Origin: Dasyornis broadbenti
Taxonomy: Eukaryota > Chordata > Aves > Passeriformes > Dasyornithidae
Length of the DNA: 64,000 bases
NCBI GenBank assembly: GCA_013397935.1
Contig: VZRN01005010.1
Coordinates: 2,748,032-2,812,031 of the forward strand
Direction: 5' to 3'
Below, piece by piece: positions 12,996 through 26,445 of this stretch. The notes beneath the pieces were generated by a model that did not search any database, was not told the origin of the DNA, and was given only the letters and a program-made list of their open reading frames with translations. Each line of letters starts with the position of its first letter. Positions within the stretch are counted from its first letter, which is position 1. Both the position numbers and the translations under genes were made by a program.

Positions 12996-15900
12996 TAATT
13001 ACAAACAGGAGGTGACTTCTGGAGTTACAGTTGAAAGCTATTACCATGGAATGATTCCTGATTTTAAATAAATGCAAATTCTGTGTGTGGAAGAGACTGC
13101 ATCTGTATTATTATCTTGAGAAATGGTACTGTGGAAAGAGAAGAAAATCATTGTTTAACGTGTAGTGCCATCTACAGAGCAGGCTATGCAACCTGCACTT
13201 CTTACATTATATGGGGGGTTTTTGTTTGGGTTGTTTTTGTTAGTTTCTTTCTTTTTTTTTGGTCACATTCCAGTTGACATTAATGGCTAGAGAGTGTATG
13301 CGAAGTTTCTGTCAGATGCCTGCAGAACTGGAGGATGAGGATGAGAGCAGTTGGGCTCATCCGTTTCAGCCGTAATCGGCAATGTCCATTGACCAGGCTC
13401 CAGCAACAGCATCTACTGTTAATTTTCTCTTAGAAGTTAATTCTCTCTTAGTATTGCTAGGGCTTGCTTTGTTGTTTTGCCTTTTTTTAAATGCAACTAT
13501 ATCTAGAAATGCTGCGTCTGAAGCTAAACTTCCCAGCAATCACATGACCTACCACAGCAGTCTGACAGGCAGGCAGAGGTGGAAAGAGGAGGACAGGGAC
13601 AGAGAGGGAAAAGCTCATCTGTGATCATGTTGTGTGAACATGAAGTATGCTAAGGCACCTTGTCAACTGTTGTCTCTGTTAGGAGTCAGTTTAAACATGG
13701 AGGTGAAGGGGGTGTGGGTCTTCCCATGTTACCTAAGCTCATGCGGGAGAGAAAAATGTTAAGCAGTGGTTCTGTGTTTGCATGGTTCACTGGTTGGAAT
13801 GACATCCAGCATGGAAGAGCTGGATTAAATGCCAAAAATCTTTAGAGTGATCTTCAGATAAATGTTAATTTTGATGCAGAAAACTAGATATTTTTTATTA
13901 AAAGACAGAAAAGGTGAAAGAATGCAGAAATATCACTCTTTCTACTCTCAGACATCCATTATTTATGTAACATAGCAAATTAAATTACTGTGGTTACTGC
14001 AGAACAAACTGTTGTCTGTCGTCTTTTGTCTAGCTTCTGAACATGGGAAGTTATCTGATCTTTAGGCTGTTACTAGCCCAGGACCCAATGTTTGGCATCT
14101 TCAAATTAGTGGGTTTGAAAAACAGAAATGGGAAGGGAGGGCTGAGAATGAATTCTGACATCCAGGACAGAAACAAAATAATTTTCTGGCAGATGATCTT
14201 GCACAGGTGAAGAGGGAGAGGGAAAAAGAGAAGGGTCTTTGTTTAGTTTTTTTTTTAATATATAGTTACATACGAAATTCAGTGTATTTAACGTAGCAGC
14301 AGAGATGTACTGGGAGTCTGAGTGTCTGAGACAGCTGAAGATGCACATTAGAGTGGATGAGATTAGTCTGCCATTTGTCACCCTGCACTGTCACAGTCAG
14401 TACATGTGACTGTGTAGGTGAGTGGGGCTGTATGTAAATAATAATTCCTCTTTATTTAATATACATTAAACCTGAAAAGGGACAGAAATATGAGTTAGCA
14501 GAGTGCTACAAAATGTGAAGTTAATTACGTAGCAGTTATCCTCAACATTTCCATCTTTAAAGTGGTTTAAAGTGAGAATGAACTGCTTAAGTGCAGCAGT
14601 TACTGCAGACTGTGATTAGTTAAACAGATGCAAATAGTAATTGTAACTGATGAATGATTGATGATGGCTTTATATGTTTACCATTATATACCATTGTAAA
14701 TACTTTTTTACTCAGTGAGGATGAAGTCTGTAGGAAAATTTATGATGTATGAAATATGAATTCAAACTGCAGTGCTTTTAAGAGTGCAGAAGGCCAATAT
14801 TGTAGGCTGGGATAACCACAGAGTTGTTACCCGAGGAACTGGTGAACTTTGCCATTGGTATCATCGGGCTGAGCACCAAACATCTGCCAGCTGATGTTCA
14901 GAGCCTGAGTACAAGTGCAGCAGGGAAGGTGAGTTTACAGGAGAGAGCCTGACAGCACTCATGGACAGGCTGAGCACTGTTGAATGGTGGCTTCTGGTGG
15001 GAAAGGCCCCCTGTTCCACTGCTCCAAAGAAGAGGAGATGCCATTTCTGATCATTTTTTTATTGCTTCTCATGGCTTCTGCCTTTTTTCACAACTTTCCA
15101 GTGTCCTGTCTCCATTAGATCTATGAGACATTTACAGTGCAGTATTTGACAGCCCAGGAGTGACTGTGTTATACCCACATTGTAGGAGCCATTTGAAACA
15201 GAACAAGTCTGTTTGGATCACTGGAAGCTAATGGGAACAAGGAGACAAATACACATCTCTCCAGAAAAACAGGATGGGATAAGAGGTTTGTGCAGTGTTA
15301 ATGATGCTGTAATTCTGTTTGGTTTGTCACCTGCCATTTGCTAATTATTATTCACAGAAACAGCATTTGTTAGTTACATTAATTGAAAGGAAGTTTTGTT
15401 GCAGCAGCTTGAGTTTAATATCAGCTCATTGTGTATTGTACAATGCGAAAAGTAACCTGTGGTAATTAAATTACATACTAAGTCTTCCTTCTACATAAAT
15501 TATTCTGTTCACTGAGGAAAAAAAATAAGCAGTGTAATATCAAAGAAAAGGCCCAGATCATTAGCAGCCTCTACTCCCTGCTCTGTTCACTTCACTTGCC
15601 GTGCTGAAATCTGTCTGTTGCTTTTTGTGTGGTGTTGTAGAACCAACAATGAACTTGCCATCTTTTCTGCCACGTGCCTGCCCTTGGGCTTGTATAAAAG
15701 AAGGGAATTAGGTTGTGTTTTGTTGACCTTTTAGATGCAAGGGAAATGGTATTCCTGTTCCCTTACACATCAAATGCTGCCAGGCTGTTGTCTGTGTTAA
15801 CCTTTGTGGAGCACCCTGATGTGATCGTTACCCTCGCACCAGGACACAGATGTCAGAGAGAATTGAGAAGGGAGAAATTGGAGGTGCCATGCAAAACAGC

Positions 15901-16384
15901 TCAGCTAAAGACATTTTTCTCCTGTACTGAACAAAAAGTATTCTGTATGTGTTTAACTACTTAGCTGGTCTGTGGGTCCTGTAATTTGCTTAGCCAAACA
16001 GAACTTCAAAACAGATGGTTTCTAAATTTGGGGAAAATAACCATTACAGTATTTTTTCCCTGTGCAGTCTGCAGTTATACTTTAGTACTGAAATTATTTG
16101 AAAATTAAACAGGAAAATAAAATTTGGCTCTTCACCAACTGAATACTAATTTCAGGAACATACAAATTTTAGTATGTATTAGGTTTTCATCTACACATTT
16201 AGCTTAAGATTTGTTTATGCTCTGATTTAGTGTCTCTTGCTGCTTACTTGCATAAAGACTACCAAATCAGTCAGTTGGAGTCACCAGAGTATTTAGCTGC
16301 CAGCTGCATTTGCTCATAAAAGGAAGGATGACGTTTCCTCCTCTGCAGAGGAGGAAGTGGGGAAATAGAAGGAAGTCATTCATT
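12996..16384. other. Intron stretch with one possible cryptic exon
   Basis: AT-rich intron. The segment 14806-14928 stands out: an open frame that runs into a perfect AAG/gtgagt donor (see findings). The rest shows no gene or repeat that I can name. Confidence 0.45.
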
Positions 16385-16600
16385 GCACTTACATAGCACC
16401 TGCCACCAGCCACCTCTATGGCCACTTTACCAATAGTAAGTGCATTGCCTTGTGTGGAAAGCATTTCTTTGTGAGAAACTGCCTCATTCCCAATCTCTTA
16501 ATTGAGGAAACTGAGTCACAGAGCATTTTTCTTCTCCAAAATTTTAAGTGAAGCTAATCAGAAGGCAGGAATCTCAGTATCCTGGGCCTTGGGATTATTT
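16385..16600 (-). mobile_element. Old MIR SINE remnant, antisense
   Basis: The stretch contains 'gaggaaactgagtcacagag' (about 16504-16523), the inverse of the conserved MIR core, then 'aggaatctcagtatcctgggcc', which fits the inverse of the MIR tRNA-proximal part. The order agrees with a minus-strand MIR. Ends are not sharp. Confidence 0.6.
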
Positions 16601-19496
16601 TTTTATCCTGATAGAAATAAATTATGGCAAAGGAATTAATTGTTTAATATTAAGGGGGTTTTTTAAGCTATATATAATATTATTGTACATAGTCAATATT
16701 TTCCAAGTGTATCTAAGAAAATTATATTTAGGAACTCTTTCTATTGGAATATATATGGTCAGCTGTTGGTCTTTTTGTATGTGTCCATCCCTGAACATAA
16801 AGAGGGTGTCTAGGTGTAAAAATGGAGTTATAATCAGTTTTCTGAAAAGCCAAGCATGGTATTTAGCCTCCACTTCAACAGTGCTTTAACCGTGAGATGT
16901 TAGTGTGAGAGTATCAGCATATTCTCAGGTAGCCTTTGAGATAACTCACTGCCCAAGAACAGAAATTACCTTGGATTGGGAATTACTGGAGGGGAATTTA
17001 GGGCTATGACTCATTTGATTCAAATCTTTGCTCCCTCAAGCAAGCATGCTGGGCGATGCCCAGCCATATTTCATTGCACAAGGCAGAGTTGGGCTGTGGA
17101 AAGCATCACCCCAGAATACTGTGGACCGCAGATGTAAGTGGATTCAGGAAAAAACTCCAGCAAACACAGTGATATAGTCTCTGCTTCAAGAAATCCTTAA
17201 GCTATAGGTCTTTGAGGAAAGGTGGGCTGAGGGAAATACTGCTCCATATTGCCCTGTCTTTTAAGTTCTTTCCTAAATACCCCGTATGGACCATTGCCTG
17301 AGAATCCTGTGTCAGTGTTCTACTGAGATAAATCCTCGGGATGACAACAGAGGCTGCTTTTGTGCTCTTTTGACCTGTGGAGTCCTCCTGAGAGCACTAA
17401 TATGTTCTTCCATTTGGGCTTCTCTCCAAGCTGTTTTGTCCTCTACCCAGATTAGGGACTTACCTTTTAAGTTTAAATTATCCTTTCTTAGACAGAGGAC
17501 TAGAGTTATATGCCCTCCTTCAGAGAGCATTCCCTTGTACAATGTACCACCTGTACTGTGGCAATAATATGTGTTTATCTCTGCTGAAAACATCTAACCT
17601 GCTACATGTTTTTTACCACCTCTAGGCTATTTCTGCTAGCGCAGCTGTAAAATACAGCCTTCGATTGCTTGCTAAATTGTCAAATTCAGTTGGCAATTGA
17701 GAGTCTGCCTCGGCATTTTAATGGGCTTCAGCTACAAAGGTTTCAGAGTAGGACTTTTCCCCTTTACTTGAAAACCTGCATTCTAGTTGAGGTTTCTAAA
17801 GATGCTACTGTAGATCTGCAGGCATCAGTGGAAGTGAGTTTATGGACCTGAAGTGTGGAGTCTCAAGCAGAGAACAAGATGACTTCCCTTCCTACGCTCA
17901 TCTGAGTTTTCAGACTTTTTAACAGGGAGAACTGTTTGGGCTCATTTGGTTGGTTGGGCTTTTTTTTTAAAACTGGTGCAGTTGTAGCTTCCCTGCCTGT
18001 AAGTAAATACTTGGGTCACAGAGTATGAAGCTACAAGAGTGCTTAAGGTCTTGAGCTGTCAGAGTAGGGGTTTATGGAACTGAACGCAGTTATCTACTGC
18101 TTTCTCATTAAATGCTCGTTAAGCTGTGATTGCTGACCATAAGTGCATTCATAGCATCTCACCTGGGAGGTGGAAACTCCTCATTGCTTTCCTTAAGCCC
18201 TCTTGAGAAAGAATTAAATTACTTTTAATTCTCTTCAAATTCATCTCATTTGTGTCTTCTCTAATGTATATAATCTCTGCTGGCTCGAAGGGAATGCTTT
18301 TGGGCAGAATCTAGCCACAAACTAGGCTGCTGACTAGCCCATGTTGCTTTTAGAGTTGTATTTTTTATGTAAATCAGTTTTAGGACTGAAACTGCAGTTT
18401 AGATGTTCCGTGAGTACCTTCTTGGCGTGTTGCATCACTGACTTGAAAGGTAAAACTACAGTAGAACAGCCACTTGATGGTGCTTTCTAAGGCTGTAATG
18501 TCTCTTTATTTAGCTGCAGATACAGTAGCAGCTGGCAGGAGCATAAGGTTCCAGAATTCTTACTGCAGCCATTATAACTCTGTGGCTTTTATGTTACTAC
18601 ATAACATTTATATACCGGGTAATGGGAAAGGAAGGTATTTGAACATTTTAGTAACAATATCCAGTATTGACAGGTTGTATTTTACTGTGGAAGAAATGCC
18701 ACTTTTGAGGGGTCATCTGATGTCCTAATTTGTAACTTGATTGGTCACTGTTGTGTTTGTTGGCCTGTTGTGTTATAATCAACATTTCAAGAAACTGTTT
18801 TTCTTGAACTTCCTTGTCATGAGTTTTCATCTGAATTTGTAAAATATTTCAACTTCAAATTTAGAAAGGTAATTGAATGGTGTTCTACGAAGCAAAACGT
18901 GTAATTTTTCACATCTTTCTAAAAGATCCTGGTTTTTTTAGCACCTTTTCTCCAAGGAATATCAGGTGGATGATATTCTTCACATCAATATATGTAGCCA
19001 TCACTATGCAAAAGAGAACCTTCTCTCTTCAGTCTGATTTTTCATTCAGATGCTTTGACTAAAGCATTACTGAGCTAATGTAGAAATAATTGAAGTAATA
19101 TCCAGCAATGGGTTGTGAATTTTTCTCATATGCAGAAAAGAAGTATTATGGATATTAGTTTTGTCCTTTTTTTTCCCCTTGGGTCTGGAAACTGTGCAGT
19201 CTGTTCCCTACAAGATGAGACAAAAAGTAAAAGGAAAGAAAAAGAAACTTAGATGGTCTCTTGTGGATGGAGGCGTGTGTGTGTGTATATATATATATGT
19301 AACATGGGATTTATGGAGCACTGGATTCAGATTATCAGGGGCATTTCATTATATAATACTCAGAGTAATATACTTTCAGGTAATTAACATTAAATTTTGT
19401 TTTGAAGTAGCATATATCTTTTCTTTTCTGCTTGCAACACCTAACTCTGGCAGAAAGCTTATCTGCCAAAACTAAGCCCCTGAGGGTAAATACCTC
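16601..19496. other. Intron stretch without recognised genes
   Basis: AT-rich intron with a GT/AT microsatellite at 19275-19298. Overlapping open frames on both strands at 16548-16889 and 17286-17593 are short and lack motifs. Confidence 0.5.
19275..19298. repeat. (GT)6(AT)6 compound microsatellite
   Basis: Six GT dinucleotides (19275-19286) directly followed by six AT dinucleotides (19287-19298). Likely length-variable. Confidence 0.85.
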
Positions 19497-19660
19497 GTCA
19501 CAGAATCATAGAATCATTAAGGCTGGAAAAGAGCCCCAAGATCATCAAGTCCAACATTTGATCAAAAACCACTATGCCCATTCAACTGTATCACAAAATG
19601 CCACATCTAGTAATTTTTTTTTAATGCTTCCAGGGATGGTGACTCTCCCACAAGTCCCAG
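19497..19660 (-). mobile_element. CR1 LINE 3' end fragment, antisense
   Basis: Starts with 'cacagaatcatagaatcatt' (the inverse of the CR1 3' terminal repeat), followed by the typical 'ggctggaaaagagcc...aagatcatcaagtccaac'. Further in it reads 'ccagggatggtgactc', also CR1. A T-run near 19612-19622 interrupts it. Only the 3' UTR part remains. Confidence 0.9.
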
Positions 19661-22600
19661 GTCACAAATAGGCTGGTGACTGACCTTGAGCAGATACAGT
19701 CTCTAGTCCAAAAGTGGTGCTTCTGATGTAACTTTGTCTTTTTTCACTGTTATATCGTGTTGCATGAGGAGCACCATTCTCATCACATATTTACCTGTTC
19801 TTTATGCTTCTGTAGCCTGAATTACTCTGTCTACCCACCATTTAGGTAAAATCATATCCTGGAAGAGAAATGGCCCATGACTTGAAAGGAACAAACACAA
19901 ATGGTTCAGTCTCACGAAACCCTTACAGAAAGTTAGGGGATCCTTTGTGTGTAATAAAGGCAGTGCTCTGCTCAGCAGAATAGTGAAAATCTTGGATTTC
20001 AGGAATCAAGTTGCCCTGTTGGAAAAGTGGTACATAATGAATGACCTGAAATAAGTGATTTTTTCCATGTGAAGAACTGAAAAGAATCTGATGGGAAGAG
20101 ATGATGCGGAAGTTCCTGCCTCCTAATCAGTGGTTCAGCTAACATACAGTACTTGCAGGAAATTTCCAAGCTGCTGATTGTATTGCTTCAGAAAAAGAAA
20201 AATCATCCCATTTCTTGAAAATGCAGTGTTTTGTCTTGGAAAGAAAAAGGCATTAGATTATGGTACTTAGTATTTTAGACCTTTTGCCTTGTCATATCAA
20301 GGTTCACTAGAGCTAGTAGAGGCTGATCCAAATATATAGCTTTTGCCATAGCCTGCAGATAACATTTTAGTCTCCACTGTCACTAATCTGGCTGGGAATG
20401 ACAATCACAGTGATAATTACATGGGCACTCTGGAGACTCAGAGGCAAAGCAAAATAGATTCTGCTCCATAGAGAATTTGCTTCTTGAACAACCAAATGCA
20501 ACAAATCAAATGCTCCTGATGCAGGTTGCCTGATACTATCAGATGACATATTGTATCAAAGCAAAACTAATTACTAGTAGAATTGTATTGCCTAGCATGT
20601 TTTAGTTATGGAACACATACATGTTTGTTATTCTATCTGCTCTTGAAAGACTTAGCAATTGGTTATTACAATTAGATAATTACTAAATATATTCTGTCCT
20701 TCTGGAACTTAAAAGGAATGCAGACTTGGGAGCCAGTAGGGAATACTCAACAAAACTGAACTGTGCTAAATCAAAAACTGATGAGAAGGTACCACTTTCT
20801 GCAGTGAATAAATTCACTTTGGAGCACATTGGGCTGAGGTGGTGTCAGGTTTTGTTCAGCACTGGTTGTGTGTGACTGCGCTGTGTTCCTTCAAAGTGAG
20901 TGCCTGGATAGCAGCACATAATCCTGCCTGATTGCCTTGTCCTTGGATGTGTACAACATAATAACATGCAACGTGCAACATCCACTACAGACACAAACCA
21001 TCATGAATGCTCCTGATGTGAGAATGCTGGAAGAAGCAGCAGGTGAATTATCTGAGTAGCAGAACCGGTAAAATAAAAGACACAAACACTTTTTCTCCAC
21101 TTTGTGGAAGCCCACAAGTTTTGTGTTTCCATGACTGTAGTCAATCTTCAGAGGTTAGAACAATATTTCCCTGGGGAAACATTCTAGCTGTGTCAGAACT
21201 GCCTAGATTAGGCGGAATGGAGTGGAGGTCGTTACCTTTGAATTTGGTTGGGAAGGTACCAAAATTACAAACTAGGGAAAAAGAGGCTTTCGGTGAGATC
21301 AGTGGGCCGTTTGCCATAATTACTCCTAGTTCTGGTTTAAGGTTTATCTCTGAAATCATTTGTGTAGAATGTAACCAGCTCTTGGTTGGCTGTGTATTTT
21401 TAACTCTAAATGAATACGTGCGTGTGCAAACATAGGTGCGGTGAAATGTTGCCTATTAAAAACTGAACTCATAAAAACCTGTTCTAAAAGTAATAGACTA
21501 TCAGCATCTTCTTTTATAGAGGAAAATCAATTTAAAAAGAAACATCTCTGAATATAATTAAACATCGTAACTCTGGTTTATATGTGCTTAATAGGTACAA
21601 TAATACTTACCTACTGTATCTCACAGGAGCCTTTTGAAGTTTAATTAATTAGCATTTATAAAAGCACACTGAAAGTCTAGGATAAGAATAAACTCCAAGT
21701 ACATTGTATCACTGCTGCTGTTTTATGCACAATTTTGAGAAAAACATAGTAATTCAGATATCCAGAATGTGGTTTAGCATTCCATCCTAATTTTACATTC
21801 ACATAAAATTAGTTTCTTGTTTTCATAAGGTTTTCCACCTCCTAGAATCAACACTTAAGGTTATAGTTTGCCTAAAACCCAAAATCAGTATTTAAAATAA
21901 GTTTTAATGTTAAGTAAATACCATTTCTTTCCTTAATGTAGTTTGTTTTACTTTCCTTCAGAAACAGGAGGCATAAATCAGAAGTGCTTAAGAAACTGAC
22001 AGCTAACCTCAGTGACAGTATTAACATAACTCACACTATGCAGTATAGTGGTAATCAGGGCAACTTAAGTAGTGACAAGACTGTTAAAAGTCTTGTGATA
22101 GGTCTCAGTAGTTTATATTTCCTCATTACAGCATGTTGTTTTTCAAAAGGAAGTATTGCAGGAAAAATAAGCAAACAAACCATTGCACAGCCTCAGTATT
22201 CAGTAGGAATGGAGAATGGGGAACAAGAAAGAGCCCCATAAATGCTGGTTCATTAACTGTTCTAAAGATGAACTGTTAATCAGGTTTGAAATTAGACCAC
22301 ATCCTCAGTTAACTGGGGAATCTAAAACTTTTATCTCTGTGTGTAAGGTAGAGGGCCAGAGATGTCAGGCTGGCTGGGTAGTAGACAAGTATATTTTCAT
22401 TTGTGCTGTGTAGATGCTAATTTTATTTTGCATTCACATTTGTGACAAAATATTTTTAAGAAAATCCTTTTTAAGTTATCTAATTCTATATACTTTTTCC
22501 TTGTTATAGCTACAATGAAAAAGCCAGTATCTGTTTTAGGTTGTGTTGAAGGTTATTTTTTCATGAGTCAGCCTGACATTTTTGTTCCACTTTGGTTTTA

Positions 22601-23144
22601 AACTGACATCTTTACCTTTTAATCTGGTTTTATTATGATTTGCCACTGCACACAAAGTTTCCTGTGCGCATATTCAAAGACATAACTTCTTTAGTTAATG
22701 ATACGGACAATTAATTTTTGTCACAGGTCTACAGTCTGAGTCAGGAAGGAGGACTTATCACCGGAATTAGCCAACTGAAGGCTTGGGAATTGCTGGGTGG
22801 TTTTGTCACCTCAGGGAAAGCTGTTATAATTATGAGTTATGGAGGATCCTTTGGTTTTAAGTAGTACTGTCTTCCACACTGGATTTTCCCCATACGTCTC
22901 ACAGAGTTATGAGGTAGAGAAGACAGGCTTCATTATGTACAAAGTGTTTAGCAGCATAAACAAACATAAAATTCTGCAATTTTTATGAACTGATGTCAAC
23001 ATGAGTATCTGTTGTCATGAGTGTCCACTGCCTGTATTCTGGATAGTTGTTCCAACATTCTATGTGGACTTGACCTCGTAAGAAAAAGACCTTTTTGGAA
23101 AAAAAAAAAGAAGTTTTCAATTATGTTTTAGATTAGAAACATCA
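19661..23144. other. Intron stretch; possible conserved element near 21140-21360
   Basis: AT-rich intron. The segment 21140-21360 keeps several CpGs and is open on both strands (130 codons + at 21043-21435; 72 codons - at 21141-21359), which is unusual here but has no recognisable protein motif. A weak MIR-like tail may lie near 22895-22960. Confidence 0.45.
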
Positions 23145-23330
23145 TAGTCCAGTAGATGGGGAACTGTGCTAGGAATCACTAGACAGGCATTTTCTCACGT
23201 TTTGCAGGGTAACCCAGGGCCACTCCAAGCATACTTCTCTGTGCTTCATTTTCTCCAGTTCAGAAACAGGAGTGATGGCCACTGAGTGTGCTTTAAATGC
23301 TGTGAGATCTATTGTTAAATGTTTCTTTAC
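23145..23330 (+). mobile_element. Old MIR SINE, sense
   Basis: The order matches MIR: a tRNA-like head ('agtagatggggaactgtgct' near 23151), 'acccagggccactcc...cttctctgtgcttcattttctcc' in the core, and a tail like 'gctttaaatgctgtgagatctattg', corresponding to the well-known 'aaagcgctttgagatctactg'. It is diverged but colinear over about 180 bases. Confidence 0.65.
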
Positions 23331-23577
23331 AAAAGCTAATGGTGCCACTGTTATTCCTGACTGCGTCACTGGATGTGCTGTGTAACTGTGGCAGAAGGCT
23401 GCACTCTTTGTTGGCTTGTTTCTTTTCCCATCATCTCACTGTCTTAGTTCCTTGGATTGGTAGTTTTTTTCAGGACTGGGACAATCATGTAGTTTTTCTT
23501 TGCACAGTGCCTGTCATAATGAAGTCTGAAGGCAATGACTGCTATCGCATTGGTAATTAAAACTGAATTTGGTAAGC

Positions 23578-23637
23578 TGATGGGATGGTTAGGTTAATAG
23601 CCTGTAACGGGGTGGTTATTATGTTAATAGCCTGTAA
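23578..23637. repeat. Imperfect 30-bp tandem duplication
   Basis: The 15-mer gttaatagcctgtaa occurs at 23593-23607 and 23623-23637, exactly 30 bases apart, with similar flanks (ggtggtta-type) before each. Confidence 0.7.
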
Positions 23638-25786
23638 ATCCCTCCTGCACAGAACTGGATCATTCTTAACTTGTTAGATTTTTGTACTTATGACATTTTG
23701 ATCTTGCAGGTTTTCTCACTATGTAGAATGGAAATTGCTGATTTTTAGGCAAATTGGAATACTTCAAGAGAAAACACAGTAGCTGTGGATCAGTTTTTGA
23801 AGTAGATTGACTGCATTGGTCTTAGGTATTTGTTTCTCTGTTTGTCTTGCTAAATTTACAAGCTTCTTTGCTTTTTGAAGTGAAACTCTTTAAGACCTTG
23901 TAATCAAACCACAGCTAACTTGTTCTTTATTTAAACTGCAGTGTTTGCACAGGCTGTACTTCCAACTCTGTATAATTTAAATTCTGCGGGGGAAAAAAAA
24001 TTACCACTGAATATTTTAGGTTGTAGTTTGGGCTTTGGGCATATAGGAAAGAGTGCTTATGTTCACACAAGTATTTACATAATTACTTTTAAAGGCCCTG
24101 GTTCTCATCCGATTTAAGAGTAGTGCTGCTGAAAGGCTCTTGCAAGCTCTAGGGATTGGGACTTTAGGAATTAATTTTTAGAAGGGAAAATATTAAGCCC
24201 ATGGGTCTGCAGGCAGTAAAACTGGACAGACCATCAATCTCCACGGCCTAAAAGCTGCTCCTTTGGCCCTCAGCCAGCTCTGCACCTACAGGGTTTGGGC
24301 ATTCCTAACCCAGCCCTGCATTCCCGGGAGTCACAGGGCTTGGCACTGCCCCAGCGCCTTCTCTGCAGCACAGCCCTGAGCACAGCCTGACACATTTCAA
24401 AGACAGATCCAAGCAGAGCTGCTGAATGGGTAGAAGGTTTGCCTCTCTCTGGTCTCTGCTGCTCTTCCCTGAGTCTTTAAAATTCCTGTGACATACACAG
24501 GTTTTTCTGAGGTGAAATGACCTATAAATATATCAGACTCTGAAGATATGTTGTCCTATGCCAGTTAAAAGGATAAAGACATACTATCCTTACTACTAAG
24601 AATAATTGGAGAGGTGCCAGTGAGGAGCTAATTTAGAGAATTTATTGCAGTGAGATGGATCCCTACATAATTGATATTTGGTATGGATAGATTTATGGAG
24701 GTGGCTGTTACAATCCTATTAAATACTTAGCTGAAGCACTTAGCACTGTCACTTTTATTAGCATAGTTTTGCACACTCATGCCGTGGTAACTTGAGCTTT
24801 TGTTATTCTTTATGTGACTTCCTGCGTTGCAGAATGACATCTATAAAACTCCCACCATCTTCCTTTGTACTCAGGAAAGGCAGATTGCGTTGACATGGTC
24901 TTCACACAGGACCAAGCACCTTTTTCTTGTCCTGCCTTTGGCAGTACTTCCCCCTCCATCTGGGCAGATCTGCTGGTTTATTTTTTCCTCACTTCATGCG
25001 AGAAACATACTGCACGTCTAATATATTGTGTTCAAAAAAAGCCGAATTTGCTTTTTTAATACAAGCTCTTATCTCTTACCAAGCACAGATCTGCAAATAC
25101 TGTACTATGTCCCCTACAGCTATTCTCTGTTTAGAGATTCTTCATCATGTGTTGGACAGATGGCACAATCAGTGGGTTGTATCAGAGCATTAAAAAAAAA
25201 AAGAAATTCTTTCTCACTGCTTTCTCACTGCTTCTACCTAGACTGTTTTGAATTCAGTGAGATGCAACAGCTGTAACACAATCTTTCAATGACAACTCTG
25301 AACGTGGTGGGGAGAGTGTAATTTCATTTGAAAGTCAAAAAATATGTAGGAAGAATGACATTTAAAAAGAAACATAAAGGGCTTTAACAGAACTATGAAG
25401 GTTGCAAGGGTAAGAACCTGACTTTTCAGAGTTGTTTATTCTCTCAGCTGTCTCAGATCACAGGTGGATCTCCATTTGCAGGTGCTTATACAAAAATTAC
25501 AGCTCTGTTTTTCCTTCTGTCAAACACTTCTTAAGACTACTCCATCATTTGTTATTTAATAAGGTATCTGGTACTTACAGAAGTCTTGTCAAAGCATCAA
25601 AGATACTTGTATTCTTAGTGAGCATGATAGAAAAAGTAGCATTAAGAATCAACATGTTTGCTGAGAGGACAGCCCTAAGTTTCTGTATTGGGCATCTGTT
25701 GTGCCTGATGATTTTTAGTTTTGCAGGCATGAAATTCGATTTTAGTATCAAAGAACCTGAAATGTTTGATAACTTAAATTGTATTT

Positions 25787-25826
25787 AAAAAAAGAAAAGG
25801 AAAAAAAAAAAGAAAAAAAAAAAAAA
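25787..25826. repeat. A-rich tract
   Basis: Forty bases of A with a few G interruptions. No AATAAA lies close upstream and I see no retrocopy attached to it, so it is listed as low-complexity DNA. Confidence 0.8.
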
Positions 25827-26325
25827 CCAGATATTGTGTTTTAGTCCTCACCCCAAAAAAGCTGTAGTAATCTTTTCCTTACATGCTTTGTTCCTCCCAT
25901 CCCTGTCACTCCTGCCCCCAAGAGAAGGGGTCCTCGTGCAGCTCCCGTTGGGAGTCCCAGCTTCTCTCAAGGAAGAAATGCAGTCAGCAAAAGAAGCAGT
26001 GATAAGCTGCCAATATGCAGAGAGTAATGAGTATGGTCTTGACAAAAGGCTGGAGGAAAGATGAGGATCACTGCAGAGGTGGCAAGGAACCATACTGTGG
26101 ACATGAGGATAGTTGGAGGTGGGAGAAGGGAGGCACTGGGGGACCTTCTGCTTTTGGACTGCCAGGTGAGTGATCCTGGAAGGCCCCTGACTGCTGCCTG
26201 TATTCAGCTCACTCCTAGGCAGAAAGCCTGACCTGAAGTTTTTTGAAGGACCATGCTGTTCTTTTGTGTCTCCATTTTATAGGGAGGAGATACATCTTCT
26301 CTCTTACTCGTGTCATTATCCGTTT

Positions 26326-26445
26326 TCATAGAATCATTGAATCATTTAGGTTGGAAAAGGCCTTTTAGATGATGGAGTCCAGCCATAACCCTCACACTGC
26401 CAAGTCCGCCAATAAACCATGTCCCTAAGCAGTAGATCTAAATGA
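26326..26445 (-). mobile_element. CR1 LINE 3' end fragment, antisense
   Basis: Begins 'tcatagaatcattgaatcat', the inverse CR1 3' terminal repeat, then 'ttaggttggaaaaggcc' and 'gtccagccataaccc...aaaccatgtccctaagc', typical of the CR1 3' UTR. The copy is short, cut off at about 26445. Confidence 0.9.

Larger units (their letters stand above)
23331..26325. other. Intron stretch with tandem duplication and GC-richer patch
   Basis: Contains an imperfect 30-bp tandem duplication (23578-23637), a GC-richer patch (about 24230-24440) of unknown nature, a duplicated 'tttctcactgc' near 25210-25232, and an A-rich tract at 25787-25826. No gene signature. Confidence 0.5.

Noticed and set aside
22895..22960. 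Possible MIR tail
   Set aside because: Likeness is limited to one short segment; too weak to call as a feature.
25432..25826. Possible processed pseudogene ending in the A-rich tract
   Set aside because: No AATAAA near the tract, no target duplication seen, and the 118-codon frame upstream matches nothing I know.
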